This document shows, in pieces, positions 34,196 to 45,848 of a stretch of DNA of 64,000 bases. The position numbers and the translations under genes were made by a program. Every line of letters starts with the position of its first letter. Position 1 is the stretch's first letter. The stretch comes from Quercus robur (lineage: Eukaryota > Streptophyta > Magnoliopsida > Fagales > Fagaceae). The notes beneath the pieces were generated by a model. It was not told the DNA's origin and made no database searches. It saw only the letters and a list, made by a program, of their open reading frames with translations. The DNA lies in the NCBI RefSeq assembly GCF_932294415.1, contig NC_065543.1, positions 31,081,530-31,145,529 on the forward strand, given 5' to 3'.

Positions 34196-34451
34196 TAGGT
34201 GGTGGATTGGCTTGAATGCCAAAGCTATAGAAAAAGATCCCGGAGCATTTATCTGTGTAGTGTATATGTGAGTGCATGTATGAGTGAGAGTAATTAATGA
34301 CCATGAACTGCTAATGACAAAAAAAAAAAAAAAAAGCATAGACACATCTTCTTATTCTATTTCAAACTTGCAATTTGTAACCATCAAAAAGTCCCTAGAC
34401 GGTACTTTCTCCACATCTTTTTTTTATTAAAAAAAATGTGATTGATCTTAC
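32859..34451 (-). other. Intron 19 of the kinase gene
   Basis: 1.6 kb of AT-rich sequence. It includes poly-T tracts and a (GT)n(GA)n microsatellite near 34145-34196. No element ends seen. Confidence 0.6.
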
Positions 34452-34586
34452 CTTTATCTTCAAGGACTTTCTTCCCTAGGTAACCCTTCATCCGAAGAAA
34501 CACCAAAATCAATACAAGGATCACACATGATGCAAGTACAATGCCAACAATAGCTCCAACTGATAGGCCCCCGCCAACATCAAAGT
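34452..34586 (-). pseudogene. Kinase gene exon 19: transmembrane segment
   Basis: Reads DFDVGGGLSVGAIVGIVLAS then a hydrophobic run to LVLILVFL, followed by the basic stop-transfer RMKGYLGKK. A single helix that would place the kinase in the cytosol. Open, phase 1 at both ends. Confidence 0.9.
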
Positions 34587-34663
34587 CTATAAAAGGAGAG
34601 GAATCACGTACATGCAAGTTAATGACAAAAAAGGTAGAAATCCTAAATTGCAGGAAAACTTAC

Positions 34664-35388
34664 TTGGTGTCACTTCAATGGCAGAAACAAGAGGTCCATA
34701 GACACCTTTGACAGGAATGGAAGTAGTTCCTTTCCCTGCCCAGTAAAAATGAATCTCCAGAGTGCTACCACTTACAAGAACATTATCAAATTCCTTAATG
34801 ATGGGTATACCAACACCTCGAGCTTCCTCCACAATGTTGAAGTCCTTCAACTCCAACTTTCCCTGGAAAAAATAAAAATTAAAAAGGAAAAGGAAATGTC
34901 AAATTAAAACTCTGCAAGCTCCAGCGGGAAGATGAACATCCTCTCTCTTTCAAAACAAGAAAATCTTGGAAGGCATCATATAACAAGCTATATTTTAATC
35001 ATGAAAATCCTCCGTCAACTCACTTGAATTGAGACATTAAATATGCGCCTCCCCAGGCTGCTAAATGTCTGGTCATTAGAGAACATTATTTCAGCAAAGT
35101 GGAGCTTTACTTTGTAACTTCCCTTTCGCAAGCAAAGGCCATAGTACCTATGTGATAAAGGGGCAACTCGAGCTGTCTCATAGATACCAGTCACATTCAG
35201 AGAAAATGTATTCTGTGCATGGTATGGAGTATTGTCCTCGCCCATGAAGACCCCTGTGCTGCTATAACCCCATTCTTCAGAAATAGAACTAAAAAATTGT
35301 GATTGCCCATCTAGAATTATGTCCTGTTCATATTCATTCCCCTCAAAGTTTATTTTTTCTCCTCCACAATTAATAAACAAGGAATAAT
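34664..35388 (-). pseudogene. Kinase gene exons 17-18: malectin-like domain
   Basis: Exon 17 (35024-35388) opens YSLFINCGGEKINFEGNEY and runs through EEWGYSSTGVFMGED, YYGLCLRKGSYKVKLHFAEI and LGRRIFNVSIQ. Exon 18 (34664-34862) gives GKLELKDFNIVEEARGVG, EIHFYWAGKGTTSIP and VYGPLVSAIEVTP. This is the extracellular malectin domain characteristic of LRR-VIII kinases, presumed carbohydrate binding. Both exons are open. Confidence 0.9.
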
Positions 35389-35502
35389 CTGCAGTTATAA
35401 GAGTAAGTGTGTAATACAAACATTCCATCAGTGTCACAAGTAACTTGAATAGTAAATTACTAAAGTTCACAAAAGCACAATCTGATATGTATCTTTACTT
35501 AC

Positions 35503-36378
35503 GTTTTGGTTTTTTCGAACAGGGAAGGCCCTTCTTCAAGCACCAAGGAATTCTAGAATTTGAAAAGTTTAGTTCCAATCAAATAATTTTGTTTTGATGC
35601 ATTTTGAGCAGGCAGAGTAAACGTGTCTTTGGAAGTTAAAAAACTTACAAGTTGCTCTCCACAGATCAATAACTGGAAACCAAATTCCTGTTTCATAATA
35701 AAGATACATTGTTGGCAGTACAAGACAATGAATATGTTAGTCATTTCTACAGTTTACTTAGCATTGATATAAGAGAAATTAATAGTTTTTTTTTTTTTTT
35801 TTGCCATCCTTTTTTAGGAATAGCTTTAACTACAAAAGTGATTAATACAGAAGAAACTTACACATGTGACCGTGTCCCACAATTAATCTGAGGTGACCCT
35901 GAAAAATTGTTGTAAGATATATCCCTGAAATACATTTCATCATGACATTATGAAAAAAATTCTTAACTGGGAAAGAATGAGAATTCAAAAGGCTCACAGT
36001 TCAAACACATGACTCACACAAGATCTCACAATTAAAAACAAGTGCATTGACAAATTTAGAGCCTAATGAAATAAAGATTCTGGACTTAAATTAGACCTAC
36101 CAATTATTTTTGGTGTACTCCAATACCCATTTCGGCACTTCTCCACTTAATGAGTTGTTGGTTAAGTACCTACATCCATAAAATGTTTGTGTCAGGTCTT
36201 TTCCTGCCAAATGAGTAGTCACAGTGAAGGATCCAAATAGGGACAACTTGAGAAATAAATTAAACATAAAACATTGCGTAATTGAACTAATTTTTGCACT
36301 GTGCCATACATGTCATTTAGCTCTTGATTCCAAAATGTATCTAGAATTGAACCACTCAAATTATTGAAGCTCAGGTCT
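35503..36378 (-). pseudogene. Kinase gene exons 12-16: last LRRs and linker to malectin
   Basis: Exon 12 (36310-36378) DLSFNNLSGSILDTFW; exon 13 (36101-36169) YLTNNSLSGEVPKWV; exon 14 (35862-35924) DISYNNFSGSPQINCG; exon 15 (35649-35687) NLVSSY, then TGA at the complement of 35666-35668, then SVESN; exon 16 (35503-35552) PWCLKKGLPCSKKPK with the conserved Cys pair. The TGA sits in the short Ser-rich linker exon and would end the protein before the malectin domain. Confidence 0.87.
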
Positions 36379-36984
36379 CTACAAGAAAATAAAATTTTCA
36401 TATTATCAAAAATATATAAATTACAGAAAATGGAATTCAATTCATTAAACAAGATTTATATTTTATTTTGTTGTACTATAATATTCGGGCAAAATTTGAT
36501 ACTCCAAAATGCAGTTTGTTGCAGCAATAAAGCCATCAGCACAAAGTTTAGTAGTAATTATTACACTTTTTTCCCATTAAATGTTGAGAAAAATTACCAT
36601 TCAATCCGTGAAATATAGGCAATAGGCAGATTTCAAAATAAAATGCATAAACAGTAGAATTTATTGAATTGAAATTATTCAATTGCCACTGGATTGCCAC
36701 AAGTCCATCTAGTATCTTGAAGTCCTCAAAATAAAATATTCTATCCATGAAATAAATAATGAGAAACAAGAAGCAAAAACATTAGAAAGAAAAGTTCAAT
36801 GAGAGAGAGAGAGAGAATAAAGAATAAATAGATAAATTGTGGTAAAGTTAGCCTAGTTTTAAAAGAGAGAACAATTTCATTTTCAGCTACATGATTCCTT
36901 TTTATGATAATAAGAAACTTTCTTGCTAAAAATAGCATACAAAATAATTGCAAATAAATCAAGCAACCCTTTTTCCTTTCTCTA

Positions 36985-37060
36985 AGAACAAAAGGACCCG
37001 CGGCGGCCGGGGGGGGGGGGGGGGGGGGGTGTGTGTGTGGTGAAGAAGAAGAAAGATTAA
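36985..37060. repeat. GC-rich patch with a 21-base G tract in intron 11
   Basis: CCCGCGGCGGCC is followed by 21 consecutive G (37009-37029) and GTGTGTGTG, inside otherwise AT-rich intron DNA. It could be a G-quadruplex-forming microsatellite or a sequencing/assembly artefact. Confidence 0.6.
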
Positions 37061-37584
37061 TAATCTTAACATGCTTAACCCCCCATATTACATCAACAAG
37101 AAGTTAATCCCAAACCAACCTCTATCATGGAAGGAGGATAATTATCACTAAGTTTGGTCGATTAATTAGTAGACAGATATTAGAAATAATGTGATGCTTT
37201 ATTCCTTTATGCGTTTGGTTTCCCTATAAGTATGGAAAAAACTGTTCAATTCCCTATTGATAGAATTAAACCTATATCAGATATCCATATGCCGTCTGAC
37301 ATCTCTTTCATTGAATAAAAATCTCGAAGTTTATATGTTGGTAGCTGTCAATCATCTCAAAATAATGAACAATAGTGTTAACAATCAATAACAACATGAA
37401 CAACAAATTGAAACTCCATTTTGTTCATCTCAAGTCACTTCATCATAACACTTGTCAGAATAAACCATATAAGATGTCTCATAATGACAGAAGTCAAAAC
37501 ATAAAAGAGTAATCAAACTAGATATAGAAAGAGAAATTCCCAAGTAAGACGTCTCTATGAGTATACCCATTTTAAGAAACTTAC

Positions 37585-40001
37585 AATCGCTTCATAGATT
37601 CTAACTCTCCGATGTAACTTGGGATGAAACCAGTGATTAAGCAATTTCTTAGAACTCTAAGGCACAGGAATAAGACAAAAATCAGAAAGTTAACAAAACT
37701 GAAAAGTTAATTACATAGGATTATTTGTTGCAAGAAAACAAGTAAAAAATATAACTTACAAATATTTTAACTTTTTCAAATCCTTCAAATCAGGAAATCC
37801 AATACTCAATCCTTTCAAATCAGATATCCTCCTGACAAACATGAAAGATTAGAAAAATCATTTGTGCCATCTTCGTACATTTCACATTTTGTGCCAATGT
37901 ATAAGACCGCCTAAGGAGCATGCACTCACAGCTCAGTTAAATTTGACAACAGGGATATGGTGACAGGGATGGGGCCCTCCATGAACGTGCCTTGCATATC
38001 ACTGCAAGTGATTAATATTTCCTTAGAAAACCAAAAAAAAAAGGTTTTTAAGTCAAAACTCCAAGAGGAAAAAAATGGCAGATAAAATTAATTAAATACA
38101 ATACTTACAGTCTATCAAGTTTGCTCCACTTCCCAATAAAACCGGGTATCTTCCCTGATATTGCAGTCCCATCTATTCTACTGCAGGCAGTATCTCAAGT
38201 TTAGGAATTTTGGTATTCTAAAAGCTATATGTCCAACTAATCATGTCAAATTGAATTACTTACAAATCAGTTAAGTTCGTTAATTTTCCAAACGTTTCTG
38301 GTATTGTGCCTGTAAAATTGTTTGCATTAAGAACACTGCAAGATAAAGAAATGTTTGGTCATACATTTCCACGAGGCAAGGCAGCAAAATATTGTGGAAG
38401 CCTATAAAACAAGGTGCTGATGGTTAACATAGATACTATGTGTAAGGCATAGTCACAAATGACATCAAAAGCAAGTTAGCCATCCATACAGATATGAGTT
38501 CAAACTTGAAATATCCAAAATGAATGACAAATACAATCTTCAGTTTCATTGAACTCAGAGAAGACACAAAACCATACTAGTATCTGAATGAGATATACTT
38601 TTCCATGAACATGAATAACAGCTCGTTTGAGGAATTTATCTTGAAAAAATGCATTTGCATCCTAAAAATCATACAACTGTATCAAACTGAAGAAAAGTTA
38701 AAAACTGGTAGAGTTAATAGAAATTGAAGGAAAGATTACAGACCCCTGGATATTGTTAAAATCAATGAATTAGCTCATCATATTTAGCAATTATCTTCTA
38801 TGGTTCTACTCAATGTGTTTCATTGCCCATTATGAATTACAAAACATTTTTTTTGCAAAAAAGATACTGCAACTTATTAAACCAGAATGCATTATTAGTG
38901 AAATATTATTTCCCAAGCAGAGGAAAAAAAAATACAAAGAAGAAATTAAAATGGAAAATAAAGGCAAAAGTCTTACAGTCTCTTCAAGTTGCTCAAATTT
39001 CCTAGGTTTTTAGGAAGATGTCCATCAAGCTGATTAGCTTCCAAAACCCTATAAAATGCAACTTAAACTGTAACCCAGGTTGTACACCATTCTTCTTTTA
39101 ATTAAGCAATAAAATCTACGTCAAGACTTACAACTCCTCAAGTGAACCAATCTCACCAATTCCCTTAGGAATTTCACCACTTAACTAGTTTCCTAAAAGG
39201 GACCTGCAGAATACCAACTGTTAGGAAATGACCAACTTGTTGATCCCTTTGGTCAACACCTATATGACAAATAATAAAGGCTCTCATACATACAAATGCA
39301 AAAAATAACTTACAGAATGACAAGAGGGAGCTGAGAGAAACTAGAAGGAATTGATCCACTGATGTGGTTGAAACTAAGATCACTGTTAAATGAAAGAAAT
39401 ATCATTTGGTCTTTCTCAATTTCAAGGTCATAAGACAAAAAGGCCAATCTTTGATGAAGTCAAAATTTATATAAAATGGACTACATATTGTTTGGAAAAG
39501 GCTTACCAAGTTCCTTAATGATTGTATTAATGTGAATATCTACTCAGAAAACATAAAAGTATTTTTCATGGTTAATACAATATGGTTGGCACGGTGCATC
39601 AGTGTGTGCTTGGACTTGGCAACTAAATCTAGAAGATATATATGAACTTGCTTGGTAGAATAATATACGCTTAGTTGGTTTTTGAGTATCCGATAGAAAT
39701 TAAATGTTTTTGTTGTTTTAATGGTAGTTAGCCATATCGTCATCAATTTAATAACAAGTAATGCTCTTAATTTTTACAAATTCTAAGAAAGCCAACTGAA
39801 ATCCTATGAGAAATATGGTAGTGTACAAAATAAATGAAGAATGTGCAGACACCTCAATAACTGCTCTTCATAATATGATGAGGTTAATTAACTTCTTAAA
39901 TGCAGAAAAAACACAAATGTTTCTCTTACAGTTCTTGTAGATTAGTAAGATTTCCAAAATTAAATGGTAGAACTCCGCTTAGATTAAGACGCTTCAGCTG
40001 A
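37585..40001 (-). pseudogene. Kinase gene exons 3-11: LRR array of one-repeat exons
   Basis: Nine exons of 72 bp (one of 69 bp), each encoding one LRR with the same intron phase, e.g. QLKRLNLSGVLPFNFGNL (39930-40001), DLSFNHISGSIPSSF (39314-39382), VLEANQLDGHLPKNLGNL (38977-39048), VLNANNFTGTIPETFGKL (38264-38335), RIDGTAISGKIPGFIG (38109-38180) and VLRNCLITGFIPSYIGEL (37585-37656). Exon 5 (39132-39203) reads SLLGN, TAG, LSGEIPKGIGEIG; the TAG is the complement of 39185-39187, where an LRR Gln is expected (CAG to TAG). Donors are mostly GTAAGT-like. Confidence 0.9.
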
Positions 40002-40650
40002 CTGTCATAGCAAATAAAGAAAAAAGCAGAAAATATTGAGACAAAGAGAATAAGAAACTGAATGCAATAAGAATCAGCATATATAGAGACTACCAGTTTA
40101 ATTAACTTTTCAAATTTGATTTAAATCTATTGAAGCTTTATGATGGTGGGTGAGATTAGGAACTTCATTGGAGGGACAAAGGAAAGATTAAGTTGCTTAA
40201 AGTAGGCTAGGGGCGTTTCAACTCTTCAATAGACACTCTTGGAAAATACCTCTAGGTTTACACTTATATTGGATTATCTAAACCAAATACAGATTACACT
40301 TGCTTGCCTATTTATAGTTAGATAAGGATGTATGCTATTAGCTAGTTTAAAGCCATAGGCTCTTGGCCCATGTGCAACTAACTAGGCTCCTATGTAACTA
40401 ATTAGGCTCCTAGCTTATCCTAAACAACCTTTGTTACAACTAGTACAAGCTTGTTAATTGTTACTAAAGCTCAAGTACTAGAATAAACAAGCCAGGTAGC
40501 TAGGATGCACTGCATCAGTTCAATCCAAAAATTTCCCATAAAAATAAGTTTTTTCCATCCAGTTGCGCGATGGTGTATTTTATGTGCAACAAGTATATAT
40601 ATATAGGCTCTAGTACTAGGTAACCCAATTTTTTTCCATCACTTAATACA
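40002..40650 (-). other. Start-side part of intron 2, possible unclassified repeat
   Basis: AT-rich, with repeated GGCTCCTA phrases (40384, 40405) and short direct repeats near 40370-40420. It looks repeat-derived but I cannot assign a family. Confidence 0.4.
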
Positions 40651-40666
40651 TAGGCTCCATTTCATA

Positions 40667-40697
<31 letters not shown>

Positions 40698-43430
40698 TAA
40701 GTAATAAACTTCATTGAAAAAAGTATAAGGAAAAAAAAAAAGACAAAACAAGGCACACATGCAGTGTGCTACAAGGCAACAAAGAAAAAAAAAATAAACA
40801 AAAATGGAAGTACAAATATCAAGCATATCAAGAAGAGAAACGAAAGTAACAACACCCAAAGCATTTTCCCATTGAAACAAAGTCCGAAAGAAAAAGAGCT
40901 TCAACTCATGAATCGATCTTCATTCCCTTCAAAAGTACATTTATTCCTTTCCCTCTATATGACCTACATAAGACAATGAAGGATCATGCTCCAAAGCACC
41001 TCTGTTATGAGTCTATTAAACTTGCTTGACCAACTCACTATAAGTTCCACAACACTATGCGGCATGACCCAATGAACCCCAAAAAGGGATCATACCATTT
41101 TCCATAACTCTTGAGCTACTAGCAATGTAGAAGTAAGTGATCACTAGTCTCCTTGTTCCTCTTACATATGCAATACCAATCCATCACCACCAGTTTTCGC
41201 CTCCTTAAATAATCAACAGTTAAAATTTTCCCTAACGCTACTGTCCAAATAAAGAAACTGACCTTTGTAGGCACCTTTGGTTTTCGGAAAAAATTTCAAA
41301 AGAATAGGTGATTAGAAGCTGTAAAGGTTTATAATAAGAGAGAATGTTAAAAACACATCGAGGAGAAAATTTCCAGCACATTTTATTCACCCCATTCCTT
41401 CTCAAAGAACCTGCACATATAAGGTCCACAAAAGAAGCAACTGATTCTGACTCCAAATCTTGAACCGGCTGAATAAAACTAATATTCCAATGGAAAGTGA
41501 CCCAGAAGACAACAGCAACTCAGCCATTGAAGCTTCCTTGTCACTAGCAATATTGAAAAGCTCTGAGAAAATATTCTCCAAAGGAAGTCCCTCACACCAA
41601 AGGTCATCCCACCCCTTCTTGATATAATTTCACAAACCAACCCTCTAGGGCCCTACACCCTATAAGAACACCAACCCAAACATGCTACCATATTTAGTAT
41701 CAATTACCCTTCTCCACAAGGCATTCCTTTCCATAGCTATCGCCACAATCATTTCCCCTACAAAGACTTATTAAATAAAACCAAATCCCAAACACTCAAT
41801 CCCCCATTTTGAACTGGTAAACAAATAGTCTTTCGACTTTACCAAGTGATACTTAAACTCATCTCCTAATCCTATCCACACAAAATCCCTTTGTAATTTT
41901 TCATTACATCTAGAAATATTCACCGGGATAGAAAACAGAGATAAGTACAAGGTAGGCAGGCTGGAAAAGGTGCTCTTTATTAAAGTGATACAGCCCCCCT
42001 AAGAAAGATATAATCTTTTCCACCTAACCAATCACCGCTCCATTTTCTCCAACACTCCAATCCAAAGTTATTTTGCCGTAAAGCAGCACCTAAGGAAAGA
42101 CCCAAATAGGTCCTAGGTAACTTAGCTACTTTGCTTCTAAAAATACCAGCCAATGCTTCTACATTGAGAGCATCACCAACTAGAACCAATTTAGATTTCC
42201 CAAAATTTATCTTCAGACCTAAAATAATCTGAAACTAAACAAAAACTGGTTTCAAATGCCAAATTTGCTCTGGATCCGCTCCACAAAAAATCGAAGTGCC
42301 ATCTGCAAAGAGGAGATGAGAAATCTCTAAACATTTCCAGGCGTTTGCACCCTCCAAGAAACCTGAAATAAAGTTGCCAATCCTAGCCCTCTCAAACATC
42401 TGGCTAAAGGCATAACAATAACAAGCAAGTGAGGGGATAAAGGGTCTCGCTGTCTCAATCCCCGTGAACTATCAAAGAATCCACCTTGACTACCATTCAC
42501 AAGCACCAAAAATGAAACCGTGGAAATACACAAGAATATCCACTACCTCCATTAAGCACCAAACCCACACTGTCAAAGCAAATACGACAAGAAATTCCAA
42601 TGCACAAGATCATACACTTTCTCCAAGTCTGCTGCACAATACTCCTGGTAATCCTGATTTAAGGCAGCTATCAAAGCATTTATTGGCAATCAACACTGAG
42701 TTCAAAATCTGTCATTCTTTGACAAAAGCATTTTGAGGCTTAGGCACCACTTTATCAAGCACCTTTTCAAGCCGAATGGCCAAAACCTTTGTTAGGATCT
42801 TATAGACCCAATAATCAGACAAATCGGCCAGAAATCCTTAGTCTCCACAGGCCCAAGTTTTTTTGGGATGAGAGTGATGAAGGTAACATTGAGACATTTT
42901 TCAAAATTACCATGAGCATGGAGATAATGAAATACCTTCATAATATCTCCCTTCAGAATGCCCCAACAAGATTGGAAAAAAGCCATCATGAACCTATCAA
43001 GATTGGAGCTTTATCCCCATTCATATTGGATAATACCTCAAACACCTCATCCTCTGTTAAACATCTTTCCAGCTAGCTACACACATCATCTTCCAAAACA
43101 GGAAAAAAAAAAAATCATCCCATCCAAGTTTCCAACAAAGGCCTATGAACTCTAGACTCTAAATAAATAGTCTGATAAAAATCCACTATCTTCTCTTTGA
43201 TGGTATCCTGATTAGTGATCTCCCCCTATCCACCACTAATCGCCCTATGATGTTGTTGTGGCGATGAGAGTTTGCAAGTCTATTAAAGAACTTTGTATTT
43301 TTATCCCTTTCCTTCAAACATAGTAGTTGAGATTTTTGCTTGCAACTAATTTCCTTCATCAACACATAATTCTCTCTATATCCACTTTGGCCTGATCACA
43401 TTAGCGTTGTTCCCCCTCTAGCAAACAGCA
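40651..43430 (-). mobile_element. 5'-truncated LINE (non-LTR retrotransposon) in intron 2
   Basis: Minus-strand RT blocks in order: LKERDKNTKFFNRLANSH (about 43300), NVTFITLIPKKLGPVETKDF (about 42800-42890), [15 protein letters not shown] with [14 protein letters not shown] (42430-42510), the catalytic region LLFADGTSIFCGADP (about 42290-42320), then LNVEALAG and KLPRTYLGLSLGAAL (42060-42170), and a 3' tail near 40662-40900. Order and motifs are those of plant L1-type LINEs. The catalytic FADD is FADG, with many frameshifts. It ends near a (TA)n tract at about 40668-40691. TSD not found. Confidence 0.82.
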
Positions 43431-43780
43431 ATTTGTTCTCTAATATTTGTGGAGATGGTATAGAGGTTTGTGTTGGTGGTGGTGGTGGTGGTGGTGGTGG
43501 AGGAGGGTGAGAAGTTGGTGAGGGGGAGAAAAGACCTCATGACCTCATTCCAAAGGCAATATTATTGATAATTAAAGGTCAAGTTGTGTGTAACCTACCA
43601 TTTTTTGTCTGCAACTACTATTATTGCATCTATAGTAAAGAATCATGCTAAAATATTTGCAAACTCCTATTTTTAGAATCTAACTATAAATGAACTGCAT
43701 AAATAAATATTTGTAAACATTTTATGTGCATTATTATCAAGAAAAATTTGGAGAATGTGAAAGAAAAACAAAGCTCATAC
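43431..43780 (-). other. Intron 2 sequence next to exon 2
   Basis: A (GGT)n microsatellite at about 43473-43500, then AT-rich DNA up to the donor of exon 2. Confidence 0.6.
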
Positions 43781-43951
43781 ATGTGTGTGATGCTGCAAAC
43801 AGTGCCTCTGCTGAGAGAACAGTTGCATGTGACATGCTTAGCATGTCTTCTGTAATGAATCTCTTGACATTTCCCTTAATACTGCAGAAATCTTCATTGA
43901 TCTTCCAATTTAGGTTTTTTAATTTTGAGTTTATTGCTTCAAGAGCTTTCA
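43781..43951 (-). pseudogene. Kinase gene exon 2: N-terminal cap, frameshifted
   Basis: The acceptor CCAACAG|TGAAAG joins exon 1 phase to give VKALEAINSKLKNLNWKIN and EDFC. Further on the family's VTCNCSLSRGTVCSITH is readable only in another frame, and the donor ACACAT|GTATGAG fits exon 3 in that frame. Exon length 171 is one base short of keeping the frame, so a single-base deletion lies between the two blocks (about 43830-43890). Confidence 0.82.
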
Positions 43952-45196
43952 CTGTTGGCTACAAAGTCAATTAGTAATATGCATTTATATACATATTAAG
44001 GAAGTTATAGAAAAAAATTTTAAAAACAAATTAGAGAACATCCAAGTGAAAAAGGAAACAAAAAGCCAAAAAAATTGTTATAATCATCTTATTGAAAAAA
44101 AAGAAAACATATATTATGTAGCACAGTTTTCTAAGAAGCCATATGACATGTGAGTGATTAGATAACTAACATTTGTACATATACTTCTTCAATAATCACA
44201 TCCGTCTTTGTAAATGCATGCATATCACTGGGTCCCAAAAGAAAGTAATCCATTGGGTCCCAAAGTAAAGAAAGAATCCAAGTATGATCCTCTTTTTTTA
44301 TCTAACTCTTGCAAAAGTTAAAACACCATATTTTTATTTGAGTAAATTTCAATTCATATTTTATAGTTTGACCCTATCACAATTTAATTTATAAAGTGAA
44401 TTGCTACATTTTGATTTGGATTCTGTCCAAATTTACAATTTCTAAAAGGAGAAAGTTTGTGTAATAATTGAAAGTTTGTATACTAAACTATAATAGAATC
44501 AAACAAGAGTGGGTACATTTGTTTCTTTTTATTTAATAAACCCACATGAAATGTACATAGTCACACCCTTTCATACATCCTTTCTCACAACTATCTGACA
44601 TGGTCAACTTTGAATGGTGGGTCCATATAAAAGTGAAGCAGTCTATCATTATCTACCGTATAAATTGATAGTGGAAAAGATTGTGGTCCTAGAACTTCTC
44701 TATAGACTAAGATAATAATTAGTGTCATTTCAGATTTCAATTCCAACATGCTTAATAATCAAACGAATCTTTGACATGTTAGTATATCACATTGTCAAAA
44801 ACTAAATTGAATAACATTTTTTTTTTTAATTCCTGGTCTGACCAAAAGATATTTGTTGGGCATGATAGTCAAAATAGTGGTTGGAACATCAAGCTATAAT
44901 GTCAAGCAGATTCTTATTGCAAGAAAATTAATAACCGTTTACATTTATTAAAAAATATATATGAAAGAAAACAAGGAATTAATACCCGTCAAACAAAATC
45001 TAGTCAAGTCAACAAAAATCAAATTAATTGATGTCAAGTTCAAGTTATCTAAATAAAGTGATCCAAGCCAAAAAAAGAAGAAGAAGAAGAAATTTAAATT
45101 CATTTAATATCACCAACCATTACGTACAGACATAACATAACTATTCCAACATGCAATTTCACAACTTACTAATTTATATGATTGTGAGTGGCTGAC
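43952..45196 (-). other. Intron 1, exon 2 side
   Basis: AT-rich, no ORF or element boundary seen. Confidence 0.6.
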
Positions 45197-45848
45197 AAAA
45201 AGTAGTGAGTCTATATATGCAAAAAGGGTCCAACCTTCACATAAGTCAACAAGTTATGAAATTATATATATATATATATATATATAAGGTGTGTGTTTGT
45301 AGAAGTATTATATTTCCGACTTCTATTAATTATATTTTGATACAAAATAAAATTTCTACTCTAACCTAATCTAAGTGTATATATGTGTGAAGCTCCCTCC
45401 TAGATACTTGAACCCCGGCCCTTACCCCCCACACCCCACAAGCACTTATACTTGTAGAGTAACCAATGCACCAAGGGTGTGTGGTAGTACTTCTATTAAT
45501 TATATTGAATATTCCTCCAACCAACTTACATAAATACTTTCTCCCAAAAAAAAAAAAAAAAACTTACATAAATAGATTGAATTTTCCTAATAAATCAATG
45601 TGTACATTAAATGAAATAATTTTTTTAATGATAACATTACTTATTTAAATAAATTAAAAATAATACTACAGACACAAACTATTTTTAATATTTTACATTA
45701 TTTTTACAATAAAAGTAAGGAAAACAAGGAAGTCAATACCTACCCGAGGCCATTTTAGTTTAGTTAATGGAATGACATATTTCGATACCGTTTAATACTG
45801 GTGTATCATTTCAGATTTACCGCTATTTTATATAATATATATTATATT
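45197..45848. repeat. 652-bp tandem duplication, copy 1
   Basis: AAAAAGTAGTGAGTCTATATATG starts at 45197 and again at 45849. The two units align through TTTACCGCTAT...TATTATATT, apart from a segment of about 70 bp (around 45320-45385) missing from copy 2 and small changes. Short A5 microhomology lies at the junctions. Confidence 0.9.

Noticed and set aside
40677-40691. (TA)n tracts as meaningful signals
   Set aside because: Simple repeats are scattered throughout (14690, 40677, 45260, 45915, 46450) and carry no specific information beyond marking the LINE tail.
45415-45475. tRNA-like or ribosomal RNA signal near the CCCCACACCCC patch
   Set aside because: No cloverleaf, A/B boxes or rRNA similarity; it is part of the 652-bp duplication.
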